A DNA stretch of 64,000 nt. Source: Ralstonia pickettii DTP0602. GTDB taxonomy: Bacteria; Pseudomonadota; Gammaproteobacteria; Burkholderiales; Burkholderiaceae. The DNA lies in contig CP006668.1 of assembly GCA_000471925.1 (NCBI GenBank), positions 434,001 through 498,000 of the forward strand, read 5' to 3'. Positions 27,344-36,068 of this stretch are shown here, one piece after another. The notes under the pieces were generated by a model. That model was given only the letters and a program-made list of their open reading frames with translations, was not told the DNA's origin and did not search any database. The first letter of the stretch is position 1. Each line of letters opens with the position of its first letter. Position numbers and translations under genes: made by a program.

Positions 27344-28312
27344 ATGAAACGTCGCGCCTGCCTCGGGCTGCTTCTTCTGGCCGGGTTCAGTGCCGCAGCC
27401 ACTGCCAATGCTGCCGGCTATCCGGGCAAGATGGTGCGCATCGTCGTGCCATCGATCGCGGGCAGCGCCCCCGACATCATTGCCCGGCAGGTGGCCGAGC
27501 GGCTGACGGCAACCTGGAAGCAACAGGTCATCGTCGAGAACCGCCCCGGCGGCAACGGCATCGTGGCGATGAGCGCGCTGCGGCAATCGGCCCCCGACGG
27601 CTACACGCTGGGCCTGTTCCATGCCGCCGCCGCCGTCATCACGCCGATGATGTACAAGGAAGCGAAGTTCGACATCCAGCGCGACACGGAGGTGGCCGCC
27701 ACCCTGGCCTACACGCCGATGATGTTCGTCGCCGACCCCAAGGCCGGGTACCAGAGCCTTGCCGATGTGCTCAAGGCAGGCAAGGCGCGCCCGGACGACA
27801 TCACCATTGGCAGCCCGACCCGCGGCTCCGTGCCGCACCTGACCGCCGAGATGATGGGCCAGTTGCAGAAGACGAAGTTTCGGCAGGTCAGTTTCAGCGG
27901 CACCACCCAGGCGATCCAGGCCGTGGTGAAGGGCGATGTGCCGGTCTATGTCGACGGTATCGCACCATTGGTGCCGCTGGTGCGCAGCGGCCGGCTGAAG
28001 GCGCTGGCGGTCACCTCCGACACCGCACTGCCTGGACTGGATGGCATTCCGCTGGCGAAGGACGTGGCACCCGGACTGGTCGCCAAGGGCTGGTTCGCGA
28101 TGTTTGCGCCCAAGGGCACGCCGGTTGCCGTGCTCGACGAGATCAACAGGGCGGTGAGCAGCAGTCTGGCGCAGCCTGCCTTCATCGAGCGCTTGAAGGA
28201 CCTGGGCACGTATCCGATGGCGCAAGGCCGGGAACAGAGCGCGCGCTTCGTACAGGCGGAGAAGGTGCGCTGGGAGAAGGTTATCCAGGATGCGGGCGTG
28301 AAGCCCGAATGA
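27344..28312 (+). CDS. Bug/TctC-family periplasmic receptor
   Basis: A 322-residue receptor. The signal peptide MKRRACLGLLLLAGFSAAATANA is followed by YPGKMVRIVVPSIAGSAPDI and VENRPGGNGIVAM. The SIAG form replaces the usual FPAGG in the first ligand loop, hinting at a distinct ligand. The ATG at 27344 has a GGGAGA site; the upstream frame covers the operator-like motif. It is probably co-regulated with the aromatic cluster and delivers its substrate or a related acid. Confidence 0.9.
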   Translation: MKRRACLGLLLLAGFSAAATANAAGYPGKMVRIVVPSIAGSAPDIIARQVAERLTATWKQQVIVENRPGGNGIVAMSALRQSAPDGYTLGLFHAAAAVITPMMYKEAKFDIQRDTEVAATLAYTPMMFVADPKAGYQSLADVLKAGKARPDDITIGSPTRGSVPHLTAEMMGQLQKTKFRQVSFSGTTQAIQAVVKGDVPVYVDGIAPLVPLVRSGRLKALAVTSDTALPGLDGIPLAKDVAPGLVAKGWFAMFAPKGTPVAVLDEINRAVSSSLAQPAFIERLKDLGTYPMAQGREQSARFVQAEKVRWEKVIQDAGVKPE

Positions 28313-28398
28313 CGTTGGGAGGCGAGAAGCGGGAAAAGACGGAGAAGGGCAGGCCCGGGGCATGACGCCCGAACCGGCGGGCGCTCGTCTCCGGTCGG

Positions 28399-28683
28399 CT
28401 AGGGCAAATGCCTGCCCGGCAGCGAGGATGCCGGTGCGCGCACGGTGCCCGGGCGCGCATCATGGCGCTCGGTGCTCCGCGTGCGTCCCTTGTCCCGCTT
28501 CGCCGCATTGAATGCGCGACTATCCGACAGGCCCCGATTCCCGTTGCCGTGCGCCGGGCCGGAAAAAGCGCCAATCCTGACTTCCTCGCCCATCCCGCCG
28601 ACAACATGCTGCGCGTGAGCGGTTCCCGAGGCGGCAGCCATCATGGCCATTGCCATCAGGGAAAGCGAGTGGATCGTTTTCAT
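28399..28683 (-). CDS. Small exported protein of unknown function
   Basis: A 94-residue protein with a clear signal peptide (MKTIHSLSLMAMAMMAAASG, cut after AHA) and a very strong GGAGGAG ribosome site 6 bp before the ATG. The mature part is basic, Gly/Ser/Arg-rich and without cysteines, so it is probably disordered in the periplasm. It converges with the preceding Bug gene. No family is recognised. Confidence 0.6.
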   Translation of the reverse strand: MKTIHSLSLMAMAMMAAASGTAHAQHVVGGMGEEVRIGAFSGPAHGNGNRGLSDSRAFNAAKRDKGRTRSTERHDARPGTVRAPASSLPGRHLP

Positions 28684-28842
28684 GCGTTCTCCTCCATCCG
28701 TGTCATTGGGCGCCCGGCAGCAAGGGTTTGGCCGCGGCGTCATTTTGGCTGCGGAGGATAGTGCAAACAGATCCCGGTATATGTAATCGATTGTTAATGG
28801 GCGCCGGCCCGCCGCCTTGCCGCAGGCCGGGTGTGACCGGCA

Positions 28843-29922
28843 TCAGCCGGGTCGCCGCCCATGAAAGGCATCATCCAGCAGCTGCCGGATGCCGGCAGCG
28901 TCCAGCGGGCGTGGATTGGGATACTGTTCACGCAGCGCCAGCTCGCATGCACGATCGAGATCTTCCTCGCGCATGCCGATATCGCGCAGCGCAACGGGTG
29001 CGCCCAGCGAAGCCGCCAGGTCAAACACCGCCTGCGCACCGCTGACGCTGTCGCGTCCCAGCGCGGCCGCGACGGCCGCCATGGCTTCCGGCGCCGCCGG
29101 CGCGTTGTAGCCCAGTGCATGCGGCAGCACGATCGTGTGCACCTCGGCATGGGGCAGGTTGTAGGTGCCTCCAAGCGTGTGGCAAAGCTTGTGGTGCAGG
29201 CCTACCCCGACGCTGCCCAGCACGGCGCCACAGAGCCAGGCCCCATAGAGCGCATCGCCGCGCGCCGCCAGCACCTCTGCGTCATCCTGCCCGCTGCCCC
29301 GTGCGATGACGGGCAGGGCGCGGCCCAGCGCCGCGATGCCGTCGCGGCACATCCATTCGCTGACCGGGTTGCGGTCCGCGGCGTACAGCCCTTCGGCGGC
29401 ATGGGCGATGGCGTTGATCCCGCTGGTCACGCTGACCGGAACCGGCAGGCCGAGAGACAGGTCGGGATCGTAGATCACAGTGCGCGGCAGCACCCGCGCA
29501 TTGCGGCCCGTGCGCTTGAGCCCGCCCTCGGTCATGCCGTAGATCGGCGTCATCTCCGATCCGGCATAGGTCGTCGGCACGGCAACGATCGGCAGCGCCG
29601 ATTCGAGGGCGATGGCCTTGCCCAGTCCGATGGTCGAGCCGCCGCCGATCGCCACCACGCAATCGGCGCCAAGTTCAGCCGCGGTCGAGCGCGCCAGGCG
29701 CGCCTGTTCCACCGGCACATGCATGACCGCGCCGTCGAAGATGCCGGCGCAGCGCGCGCCCAGCACCGCCGCCGCACGTTCGGCCAGGTCGCGTTGCGCC
29801 GGTGTGCAAAGCACCAGCACCTTGCCGGCACCGAGGGTGTCGACCTCTTCGCCCAGCGCCGCGAGCGCGCCGGGACGGAAAACGATGCGTTGCGGGTGAG
29901 TCTGGTAGATAAACGGTTGCAT
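28843..29922 (-). CDS. Maleylacetate reductase
   Basis: A 359-residue iron-type alcohol-dehydrogenase-family enzyme that reduces maleylacetate to 3-oxoadipate with NAD(P)H. It has the nucleotide motif VAIGGGSTIGLGKAIAL and AVPTTYAGSEMTPIYGMTEGG, a combination specific to maleylacetate reductases. The metal region SGINAIAHAAEGLYA and HHKLCHTLGG follows. It lies 13 bp after the Bug receptor gene in one operon. No hydroxyquinol or chlorocatechol dioxygenase is present, so maleylacetate must come from another locus. Confidence 0.93.
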   Translation of the reverse strand: MQPFIYQTHPQRIVFRPGALAALGEEVDTLGAGKVLVLCTPAQRDLAERAAAVLGARCAGIFDGAVMHVPVEQARLARSTAAELGADCVVAIGGGSTIGLGKAIALESALPIVAVPTTYAGSEMTPIYGMTEGGLKRTGRNARVLPRTVIYDPDLSLGLPVPVSVTSGINAIAHAAEGLYAADRNPVSEWMCRDGIAALGRALPVIARGSGQDDAEVLAARGDALYGAWLCGAVLGSVGVGLHHKLCHTLGGTYNLPHAEVHTIVLPHALGYNAPAAPEAMAAVAAALGRDSVSGAQAVFDLAASLGAPVALRDIGMREEDLDRACELALREQYPNPRPLDAAGIRQLLDDAFHGRRPG

Positions 29923-29935
29923 GATGGGCGAGCAC

Positions 29936-30940
29936 CTATTCCGTTGCGATATGGCGAGCCTTGATCAGCCGGCCCCAGCGTGCGGATTCTTCCTGGATCA
30001 GCTTGTTGGCCTGCGCGGCATCCCCCGCAATGACTTCGAAGCCGCCGTCCGCAAGTAGCTTGGCAATCGCGGGATCGCGCAGCGTGGCGTTGACCTCGGC
30101 CGCGAGCTTGCCGACCACGTTCGGCGGCGTCTTTGCCGGCGCGATCATCGCCACCCAGGAATAGGCCTCGAACCCCTTGTAGGCTTCGGCCACTGCCGGT
30201 ACGGCTGGCAGTCGCGCATCGCGTTGCCGCGCGGTCACGGCCAGCGCGCGCAGCTTGCCGGCCTGTACGTACGGCAACACCAGCGGCAGGCTGGCGATCA
30301 TCGAATCGACGTGGCTGCCGAGCAGGTCATTGATCGCCGGACCGCCGCCCTTGTACGGGGTATGGATCCCGCTGGTGCCGGCCGCTTCATGGAACAGTTC
30401 GGCCACCAGCTGGTTGGAACTGCCCGCACCCACCGACGCGTAAGACACGGCGTTTGGCTTCTTCGCCGCCGCCACGTAGTCTTGCAGCGTCTTGTAAGGC
30501 GAACTGGCAGGGACGACCAGCACCATCGGCGAGCGCACCATGTACGAGACGCCGGTCAGGTCCTTGTGCGAGGCGTACGGCAGTTTGGGATAGATATAAG
30601 GCTCGGTGGCGAAGGCATCGAACACCATGCCGATGGTGTAGCCGTCCGCAGCACTGCGCGCGATCTGCCCGGTGCCGATGGTGCCGCCTGCGCCAGCGCG
30701 GTTGTCGATCATCACGGGCTGCGCCAGCCGCTTGCGCAGTCCGTCCTGGACCTGGCGGGCGACCTTGTCGACCGTGCCACCTGCCGCATAGGGCACGATC
30801 AGCGTCACGGGTTTGGCGGGCCAGCTCTCGGCGCGAGCGCTGGCGGGCGCGGCCATCGCCACGGCGATCGCGGCGAGCATGCCAGCGGCCGTCAGGCGTC
30901 GCCGGACGTGGGGCATCGTCATCTTTGCAGTTGTCTCCAT
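29936..30940 (-). CDS. Bug/TctC-family periplasmic receptor
   Basis: A 334-residue receptor with a signal peptide (RRRLTAAGMLAAIAVAMAAP, cleavage near ARA), WPAKPVTLIVPYAAGGTVDK, IDNRAGAGGTIGT and the long helix ending YAKLPY-type loops. The open frame extends far upstream, but the ATG at 30940 has a GGAG site and gives a proper signal peptide. It is co-transcribed with maleylacetate reductase and divergent from a LysR gene. Confidence 0.9.
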   Translation of the reverse strand: METTAKMTMPHVRRRLTAAGMLAAIAVAMAAPASARAESWPAKPVTLIVPYAAGGTVDKVARQVQDGLRKRLAQPVMIDNRAGAGGTIGTGQIARSAADGYTIGMVFDAFATEPYIYPKLPYASHKDLTGVSYMVRSPMVLVVPASSPYKTLQDYVAAAKKPNAVSYASVGAGSSNQLVAELFHEAAGTSGIHTPYKGGGPAINDLLGSHVDSMIASLPLVLPYVQAGKLRALAVTARQRDARLPAVPAVAEAYKGFEAYSWVAMIAPAKTPPNVVGKLAAEVNATLRDPAIAKLLADGGFEVIAGDAAQANKLIQEESARWGRLIKARHIATE

Positions 30941-31099
30941 CGGGATCGGCTCCGTTGTCGGTCTTGATATGTCCGGCGCTTCACTTTTGCTTATTTCGCC
31001 AAAGCTCGCCGGTTGCGTTGGCCAGTCGAATGTTAAACTCGCCGCCATACACGCGGGAAGCTGATGTGCTCGCGCAACGCCTTTGCGAGGATCGCAAAA

Positions 31100-32038
31100 A
31101 TGGAATCCGCTCGCTTCGCCGAAAACCTGGCCATCTTTGTCGAAGTCGCGCAGTCTGGCAGCTTCTCGGCCGTGGCTCGCCAGCGCGGCATGGTCGCGTC
31201 GTCGGTCGCCCGCCAGATCGACACGCTGGAGCGGGAGCTCGGCGTGCCGCTGTTCACGCGGTCCACCCGGGCGCTGGTCCGCACCGACGCCGGCGACCTG
31301 CTGTTCGCGCGGGCCACGCGCATCCTGCATGAACTCAGCGATACGCGCGACGCCGTCACCGCGCTGGAGCAGGGCGTCAGTGGCCTGGTGCGGGTAGCGT
31401 GCCTTCCCGCCTTCGGCCGGCGCCACGTGGTGCCGCACCTGGGCGCGCTCTACGCGCAATACCCGCGCCTGACCGTGGAGCTGGCGCTGACCGAGCGCGT
31501 GGTGGATCCCGTGGTGGAACGCTTCGACGTTGTGATACGTGTCGGCCAGCAGGCCGACAGCTCGCTGATTGCACGATGCATATCCGATCAGCGCTACATC
31601 ATCTGTGCGACCCCCGCCTACCTGGCGCAACATGGACGCCCCGTCCATGCGGATGAACTCAGGCGGCACCGCCTCATCGATCGTGGCCACAGCACCAGCA
31701 TGCGCGGCTGGCGGGAATTGCTGACACCGGCGCACAGCGCACAGGCAACCTTTGCGCTCGAGTGCGATGACTGTGACGCGCGCCGGCTGTCTGTGCTCCA
31801 GGGGCTCGGCATCGCGCTGATGCCAGACTGGTCGGTGGGCCCGGATATCGGCGCGGGCCGCCTGGTGGAACTCACGCTAGACGGGCTGTTGCCGCAAGCG
31901 CAGGGGGGCATCTACCTGCTGCGCGCGACGCAGCACGCCAGCGCCAAGGTCAAGGCCTTCTGCACGCACCTGACGGCGAGCATTGGCAGCCCGCCTAGCT
32001 GGCAGTTGGCGATGACGGGGGAGGTGGCGCTGGCTTAG
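31100..32038 (+). CDS. LysR family regulator
   Basis: A 312-residue regulator. The N-terminal helix-turn-helix is FAENLAIFVEVAQSGSFSAV, then QRGMVASSVARQIDTLERELG; the C-terminal periplasmic-binding-like effector domain ends about residue 295. It belongs to the CrgA/DsdC-like short-effector group. An ATG 36 bp upstream (31064) is possible, but 31100 has a GCGAGGA site and the family start MESARF. It is divergent from the Bug-maleylacetate reductase operon, its probable target. Confidence 0.9.
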   Translation: MESARFAENLAIFVEVAQSGSFSAVARQRGMVASSVARQIDTLERELGVPLFTRSTRALVRTDAGDLLFARATRILHELSDTRDAVTALEQGVSGLVRVACLPAFGRRHVVPHLGALYAQYPRLTVELALTERVVDPVVERFDVVIRVGQQADSSLIARCISDQRYIICATPAYLAQHGRPVHADELRRHRLIDRGHSTSMRGWRELLTPAHSAQATFALECDDCDARRLSVLQGLGIALMPDWSVGPDIGAGRLVELTLDGLLPQAQGGIYLLRATQHASAKVKAFCTHLTASIGSPPSWQLAMTGEVALA

Positions 32039-32049
32039 GAACGCAAGGC

Positions 32050-33123
32050 TCAGAAGCGATGCCGCATCCCCACCCCGAACGCATCGCCATGGGATTGGGA
32101 AGTCAGCTTGTCGTAAAAGTAGGCCGCGTACAAGTCGGTGCGCTTTGACAGGTTGTAGTCATAGGCGATTGCCGCGGTATTCCTGCTGAAGTCGTTAGTG
32201 CCATGCCTGGTCCGGCCGTACGCGTATGACAGCAAGACGCTGCCAGCGCCAAGGGGAACCGAGGCGCCGAGCTGGGCGTTCGTGTGTCTGATGTCGCCCG
32301 CGCCCCCATTGATATCGGTCTTGATGTACTGACCCTGGGCAAACATCTTGACCACCTTGAAATCGTAAGACAGTCCGACCTGGGCCGCATTCTGCTTGTT
32401 GAAGCCAACCAGGGCGCTGGGAGCGGTGACGTCTCCTGGTGTCGCATTGAACTTGACTTGCTGGAACGCTGCCGTGGCTCCGAATGCGCCGTTGAAATAG
32501 GTCAGGTTTCCGCCCCACTTGCTCTGGCCGGTACTGCCGGCCTGCTCGCCGAAGGCGTAGATGAGGTTGGCGGTCAGGCCGCCGAACGTCGGCGTCGAGT
32601 ACACGACGGAGTTCGACCAGCCGGAGTCGCCAATGATGCCGGGGTCGTAGACCTGTCCGTTGGTGGCGGCCTTGTAGGTATGAAAGATCGATGGCCCGAA
32701 CGCGTACGAATCGACCAGCGGGTTGAACAGGATCGTCGACAGGAAGTATGGCGTGGTGTTGCGGCCCAGCTTGACCGTACCGTAGCGATTGCTCTGCAGG
32801 CCCACGAAGGCGCTGCGGGTGAAGAAGCCGTCAGTATCCGATCTGCCGGATCGCCCCGTATCGACGCGGTAGAACCCGTTCAGGTCGAAGATGGCACGCA
32901 TGCCGCTCCCAAGATCCTCGACGCCCTTCATCCCCCAGTAGGACGTCTGCATACCGCCTGCACCGACGACCAAGGCGCGTTCCCCGCCCGCGGCGCGTGT
33001 GCTGCCGATGTAGGAATCGACTTGCCCGTACAGCGTCACGCTCGATTGCGCATTGGCATTGAAGCCTAGTCCCGCTGTCAGCAGGGCGGTGCACAGTGCA
33101 GCGTTGCGCGGTCTTTTGGCCAT
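32050..33123 (-). CDS. Gram-negative porin (OmpC-like, porin_4 family)
   Basis: A 357-residue outer-membrane trimeric porin. The signal peptide ends at NANAQ, and the first strand SSVTLYGQVDSYIG and the C-terminal strand ending in Phe (FGVGMRHRF) are hallmark features. It shows regular amphipathic strands throughout and the constriction-loop segment GRNTTPYFLSTILF. The ATG at 33123 has a GAGGAGA site. It lies 396 bp downstream of the orotate operon on the same strand but may have its own promoter. Confidence 0.93.
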   Translation of the reverse strand: MAKRPRNAALCTALLTAGLGFNANAQSSVTLYGQVDSYIGSTRAAGGERALVVGAGGMQTSYWGMKGVEDLGSGMRAIFDLNGFYRVDTGRSGRSDTDGFFTRSAFVGLQSNRYGTVKLGRNTTPYFLSTILFNPLVDSYAFGPSIFHTYKAATNGQVYDPGIIGDSGWSNSVVYSTPTFGGLTANLIYAFGEQAGSTGQSKWGGNLTYFNGAFGATAAFQQVKFNATPGDVTAPSALVGFNKQNAAQVGLSYDFKVVKMFAQGQYIKTDINGGAGDIRHTNAQLGASVPLGAGSVLLSYAYGRTRHGTNDFSRNTAAIAYDYNLSKRTDLYAAYFYDKLTSQSHGDAFGVGMRHRF

Positions 33124-33519
33124 GATGTCTCCTCGTATTGATATGTAGTTGGTTGAAATAAGGAAAAGGGAGCCCGTGGCGGCCATGAGATGGCCGCCAG
33201 CCACAGCGACGGGGATGGGTGTAAAAAGGCGCTAGATCACTGCCGGGGCAGCGGCAAGCGGTGGCCGCGGACCGTGCTGATGACGCCCACGAGATTGCCG
33301 CGCGGTGTACTTCTTCCCTTCAGACGGCTACCGTCAGTGCCTTCAGGAGACCGGTGGCGTTATGTCGCGCCGATGCCCCCCATGCGCCTGGGACCAGCCG
33401 GCGGGGTTGGCAAGGAACGACGCCAGCTCGTGCAATGCAGCCGGCATCCAGCAAGGCCTGGGCGACGGAGGTGCCCAGGGTCAGTTCATTGCGACTCAAT
33501 GACATATGGCAATTCCAAT
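33124..33519. other. Gap between porin and aspartate ammonia-lyase
   Basis: No recognisable gene. A minus-strand frame (33323-33523, with MSLSRNELTLGTSVAQALLD) has protein-like wording but no family match and no ribosome site worth noting. It may be a relic. Confidence 0.35.
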
Positions 33520-34962
33520 TCATCTGGCTGGACCGCCCTCGCGCGGAGGGTTGGACGGATAGACCCGGGGCTGTGTCAATGCCTCGGGGCGCAGGGCTTC
33601 ATCGAGCTCGGCTGCTGTCATCAGCTTGCGGCGCAGCACCACATCGCGGATGTTGGTGTTGTTGGCAAACGCCTCTGCGGCCACCGCGGTGGCGTTCTTG
33701 TAGCCGATGATGGGGTTCAGCGCCGTGACGAGCGCGATCGAGCGCTCGATCGTTTCCCGCAGCCGCTCAGGGTTCGCGGTAATGCCCTTGATGCATTTCT
33801 CCGCGAGGGTGAAGCAGCCATTGGTGAGATGCTTGAAGCTGCGGAACAGGCTCGCGGCAATCACGGGCTCGAAGGCGTTGAGCTGCAGTTGCCCGGCTTC
33901 CGCGGCGAACGTCACGACCGTATCGTTGCCGAAGACCTCGAAGGCAATCTGGTTCACAACCTCCGGGATCACCGGATTTACCTTGCCCGGCATGATGGAG
34001 GAGCCGGCTTGCATCGGTGGCAGGTTGATCTCGCCAAAGCCCGCGCGCGGCCCGCTCGACAACAGGCGCAGGTCGTTGCACGTCTTGGACAGCTTCACGG
34101 CGATGCGCTTCAGTACCCCGGAAATCTGCACGAAGGCGCCACAGTCCTGGGTTGCCTCCACCAGGTTCGGGGCGGTGAGCAGCTCGATGCCCGTGATCCG
34201 GCTCAAGGCCGCGGTGGCCTTGGCGGCGTAATCCGGGTGGGCGGTAATGCCGGTGCCGATGGCGGTGGCGCCGAGATTGACTTCGCGAATCAGCGCGGAG
34301 GCTTCACGCAGACGCGCCATGTCCTCTTCCAGCATCACGGCGTAAGTGGAGAACTCCTGGCCCAGGGTCATGGGCACGGCGTCCTGGAGTTGCGTGCGGC
34401 CGAGCTTGAGCAGGCCGGCGAACTCCACTGCCTTGTCGTGGAAGGCGGCCCGCAGGACTTCCATCGCTTCGAGCAGATGCCCGATGGCGAAGAACGTCGC
34501 GATGCGCAGCGCGGTGGGATACACGTCATTGGTGCTCTGCGCCATGTTGACGTGCTCGTTGGGGTGCAGGTAAGCGTACTCGCCGCGCTTATGGCCCAGA
34601 ATCTCCAGGGCACGGTTGCAGATGACCTCGTTGGCGTTCATGTTGGTCGAGGTCCCGGCCCCGCCCTGGATGGTGTCGACAACGAACTGGTCGTGGAACT
34701 TGCCTTCCCGCACTTCCTGGCAGGCCGCGATGATCGCATCCCTGAGTGGGACCGGCAGCAGCCCAAGCTCGGCATTGGCCTCCGCCGCGGCCTGCTTGAC
34801 CGCTGCCAGTGCGAGGATCAGGTTGGGGTAGGCCGAGATCGGCGTACCGGAGATCTGGAAGTTCTCGACGGCCCGGAGCGTGTGGACGCCGTAGTAGGCG
34901 TCGGCGGGCACGTCGCGCTCGCCTAGCAGGTCGGATTCGATGCGGAATGTGGGGGTGTTCAT
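33520..34962 (-). CDS. aspA: Aspartate ammonia-lyase
   Basis: A 480-residue fumarase/aspartase-superfamily enzyme that deaminates L-aspartate to fumarate and ammonia. It has the N-terminal RIESDLLGERDVPADAYYG, the substrate motif GGAGTSTNMNANEVI, NEHVNMAQSTND, and the catalytic signature loop GSSIMPGKVNP. The aspartase/fumarase choice rests on the GERDVP and TSTNMN forms. It is the last gene of the orotate operon, 27 bp after pyrC, where it would turn the final aspartate into a TCA intermediate and release nitrogen. Confidence 0.93.
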   Translation of the reverse strand: MNTPTFRIESDLLGERDVPADAYYGVHTLRAVENFQISGTPISAYPNLILALAAVKQAAAEANAELGLLPVPLRDAIIAACQEVREGKFHDQFVVDTIQGGAGTSTNMNANEVICNRALEILGHKRGEYAYLHPNEHVNMAQSTNDVYPTALRIATFFAIGHLLEAMEVLRAAFHDKAVEFAGLLKLGRTQLQDAVPMTLGQEFSTYAVMLEEDMARLREASALIREVNLGATAIGTGITAHPDYAAKATAALSRITGIELLTAPNLVEATQDCGAFVQISGVLKRIAVKLSKTCNDLRLLSSGPRAGFGEINLPPMQAGSSIMPGKVNPVIPEVVNQIAFEVFGNDTVVTFAAEAGQLQLNAFEPVIAASLFRSFKHLTNGCFTLAEKCIKGITANPERLRETIERSIALVTALNPIIGYKNATAVAAEAFANNTNIRDVVLRRKLMTAAELDEALRPEALTQPRVYPSNPPREGGPAR

Positions 34963-34989
34963 CAGGGGCTCCCTGCAGCTTGGTGATAT

Positions 34990-36042
34990 CTACAGACTAG
35001 GCGATGCCAGTGTCCATTCCAGCGTCTCGCCCGCCAGGAAGGGCTGGATGCGCTTGCCGTCGGGAAGGGATACCGATCCGGCGACGCGGGTACGGGTCCG
35101 GTGCAGGATGACGGTGCCTTCGTTGAGCGGGAGGCCATAGAAGCGTGCGCCGTGCTCGCTGGCGAAGCCTTCGAACCGTGCCATGGCGTTCTCCTCCTCG
35201 AACACGGTGAGATAGGCCTCCAACGCGGTTGGCGCACTGAAGATCCCGGCACAGCCGCAGGCGGCCTCCTTGGCGGAAGTGTCGTGGGGCGCCGAATCCG
35301 TGCCGAGGAAGAAGGACGGGGACCCTGATGTCGCTGCCCGCCGCAGCGCGAGGCGGTGTTGCTCGCGCTTGAGCACAGGCAGGCAGTAATAGTGCGGGCG
35401 AATGCCCCCGGTGAACATGGCATTACGGTTCAGCATCAGGTGCTGGGGCGTGATGGTTGCTGCCAGCCTTGCGCTGTCATCGCGCATGACGAGGTCGGCC
35501 GCGTCTTCGGTGGTGATATGTTCCAGCACGACCTTCAGGCGTGGAAACGCCGCCAGCAGCGGGCGCAAGGTGCGGCGGATAAACACGGCTTCCCGGTCGA
35601 ATACATCCACCGCCGGGTCGGTGCTCTCGCCATGGACCAGCAGAGGCATTCCAAGCTCCTGCATGATGGCGAGCACGGCGGACACGCGCTCGATCGAGGT
35701 CACGCCGTACTCCGAGTGGGTCGTGGCCCCGGCGGGGTACAGTTTCACGGCGCTAAAGACGCCTGCCTCGAAGCCCTCGCGGATCTCCGCAGGGCGGGTG
35801 CTGTCGCAGAGGTAGCAGGTCATCAACGGCGTAAAGCGTGCGCCCGGCGGCAGTGCCGCGAGGATACGTTCGCGATAGGCAATGGCAGCCGCGATCGTTG
35901 TCACCGGCGGCTTCAGGTTAGGCATCACGACGGCGCGGGCGAACTGCCGTGCCGTATGCGGCAGCACCGCGGCAAGCGTGTCGCCGTCGCGCAGGTGGAG
36001 GTGCCAGTCGTCGGGGCGGCGGATGGTCAGGGTCTCAGGCAT
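34990..36042 (-). CDS. pyrC: Dihydroorotase, class II
   Basis: A 350-residue zinc amidohydrolase of the E. coli PyrC type. It has the metal-binding RRPDDWHLHLRDG (about residues 7-19), the carboxylated lysine in FSAVKLYPAGATTHSE, later metal His in LVHGES and VLEHITT, and the catalytic Asp in LGTDSAPH. All key residues are present. The enzyme is reversible; in this operon it would open dihydroorotate to N-carbamoyl-L-aspartate. The ATG at 36042 is used rather than upstream starts inside the hydrolase gene. It lies 26 bp after that gene. Confidence 0.94.
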   Translation of the reverse strand: MPETLTIRRPDDWHLHLRDGDTLAAVLPHTARQFARAVVMPNLKPPVTTIAAAIAYRERILAALPPGARFTPLMTCYLCDSTRPAEIREGFEAGVFSAVKLYPAGATTHSEYGVTSIERVSAVLAIMQELGMPLLVHGESTDPAVDVFDREAVFIRRTLRPLLAAFPRLKVVLEHITTEDAADLVMRDDSARLAATITPQHLMLNRNAMFTGGIRPHYYCLPVLKREQHRLALRRAATSGSPSFFLGTDSAPHDTSAKEAACGCAGIFSAPTALEAYLTVFEEENAMARFEGFASEHGARFYGLPLNEGTVILHRTRTRVAGSVSLPDGKRIQPFLAGETLEWTLASPSL

Positions 36043-36068
36043 TGGGGATATCCGGGACTTCGTGGGCC

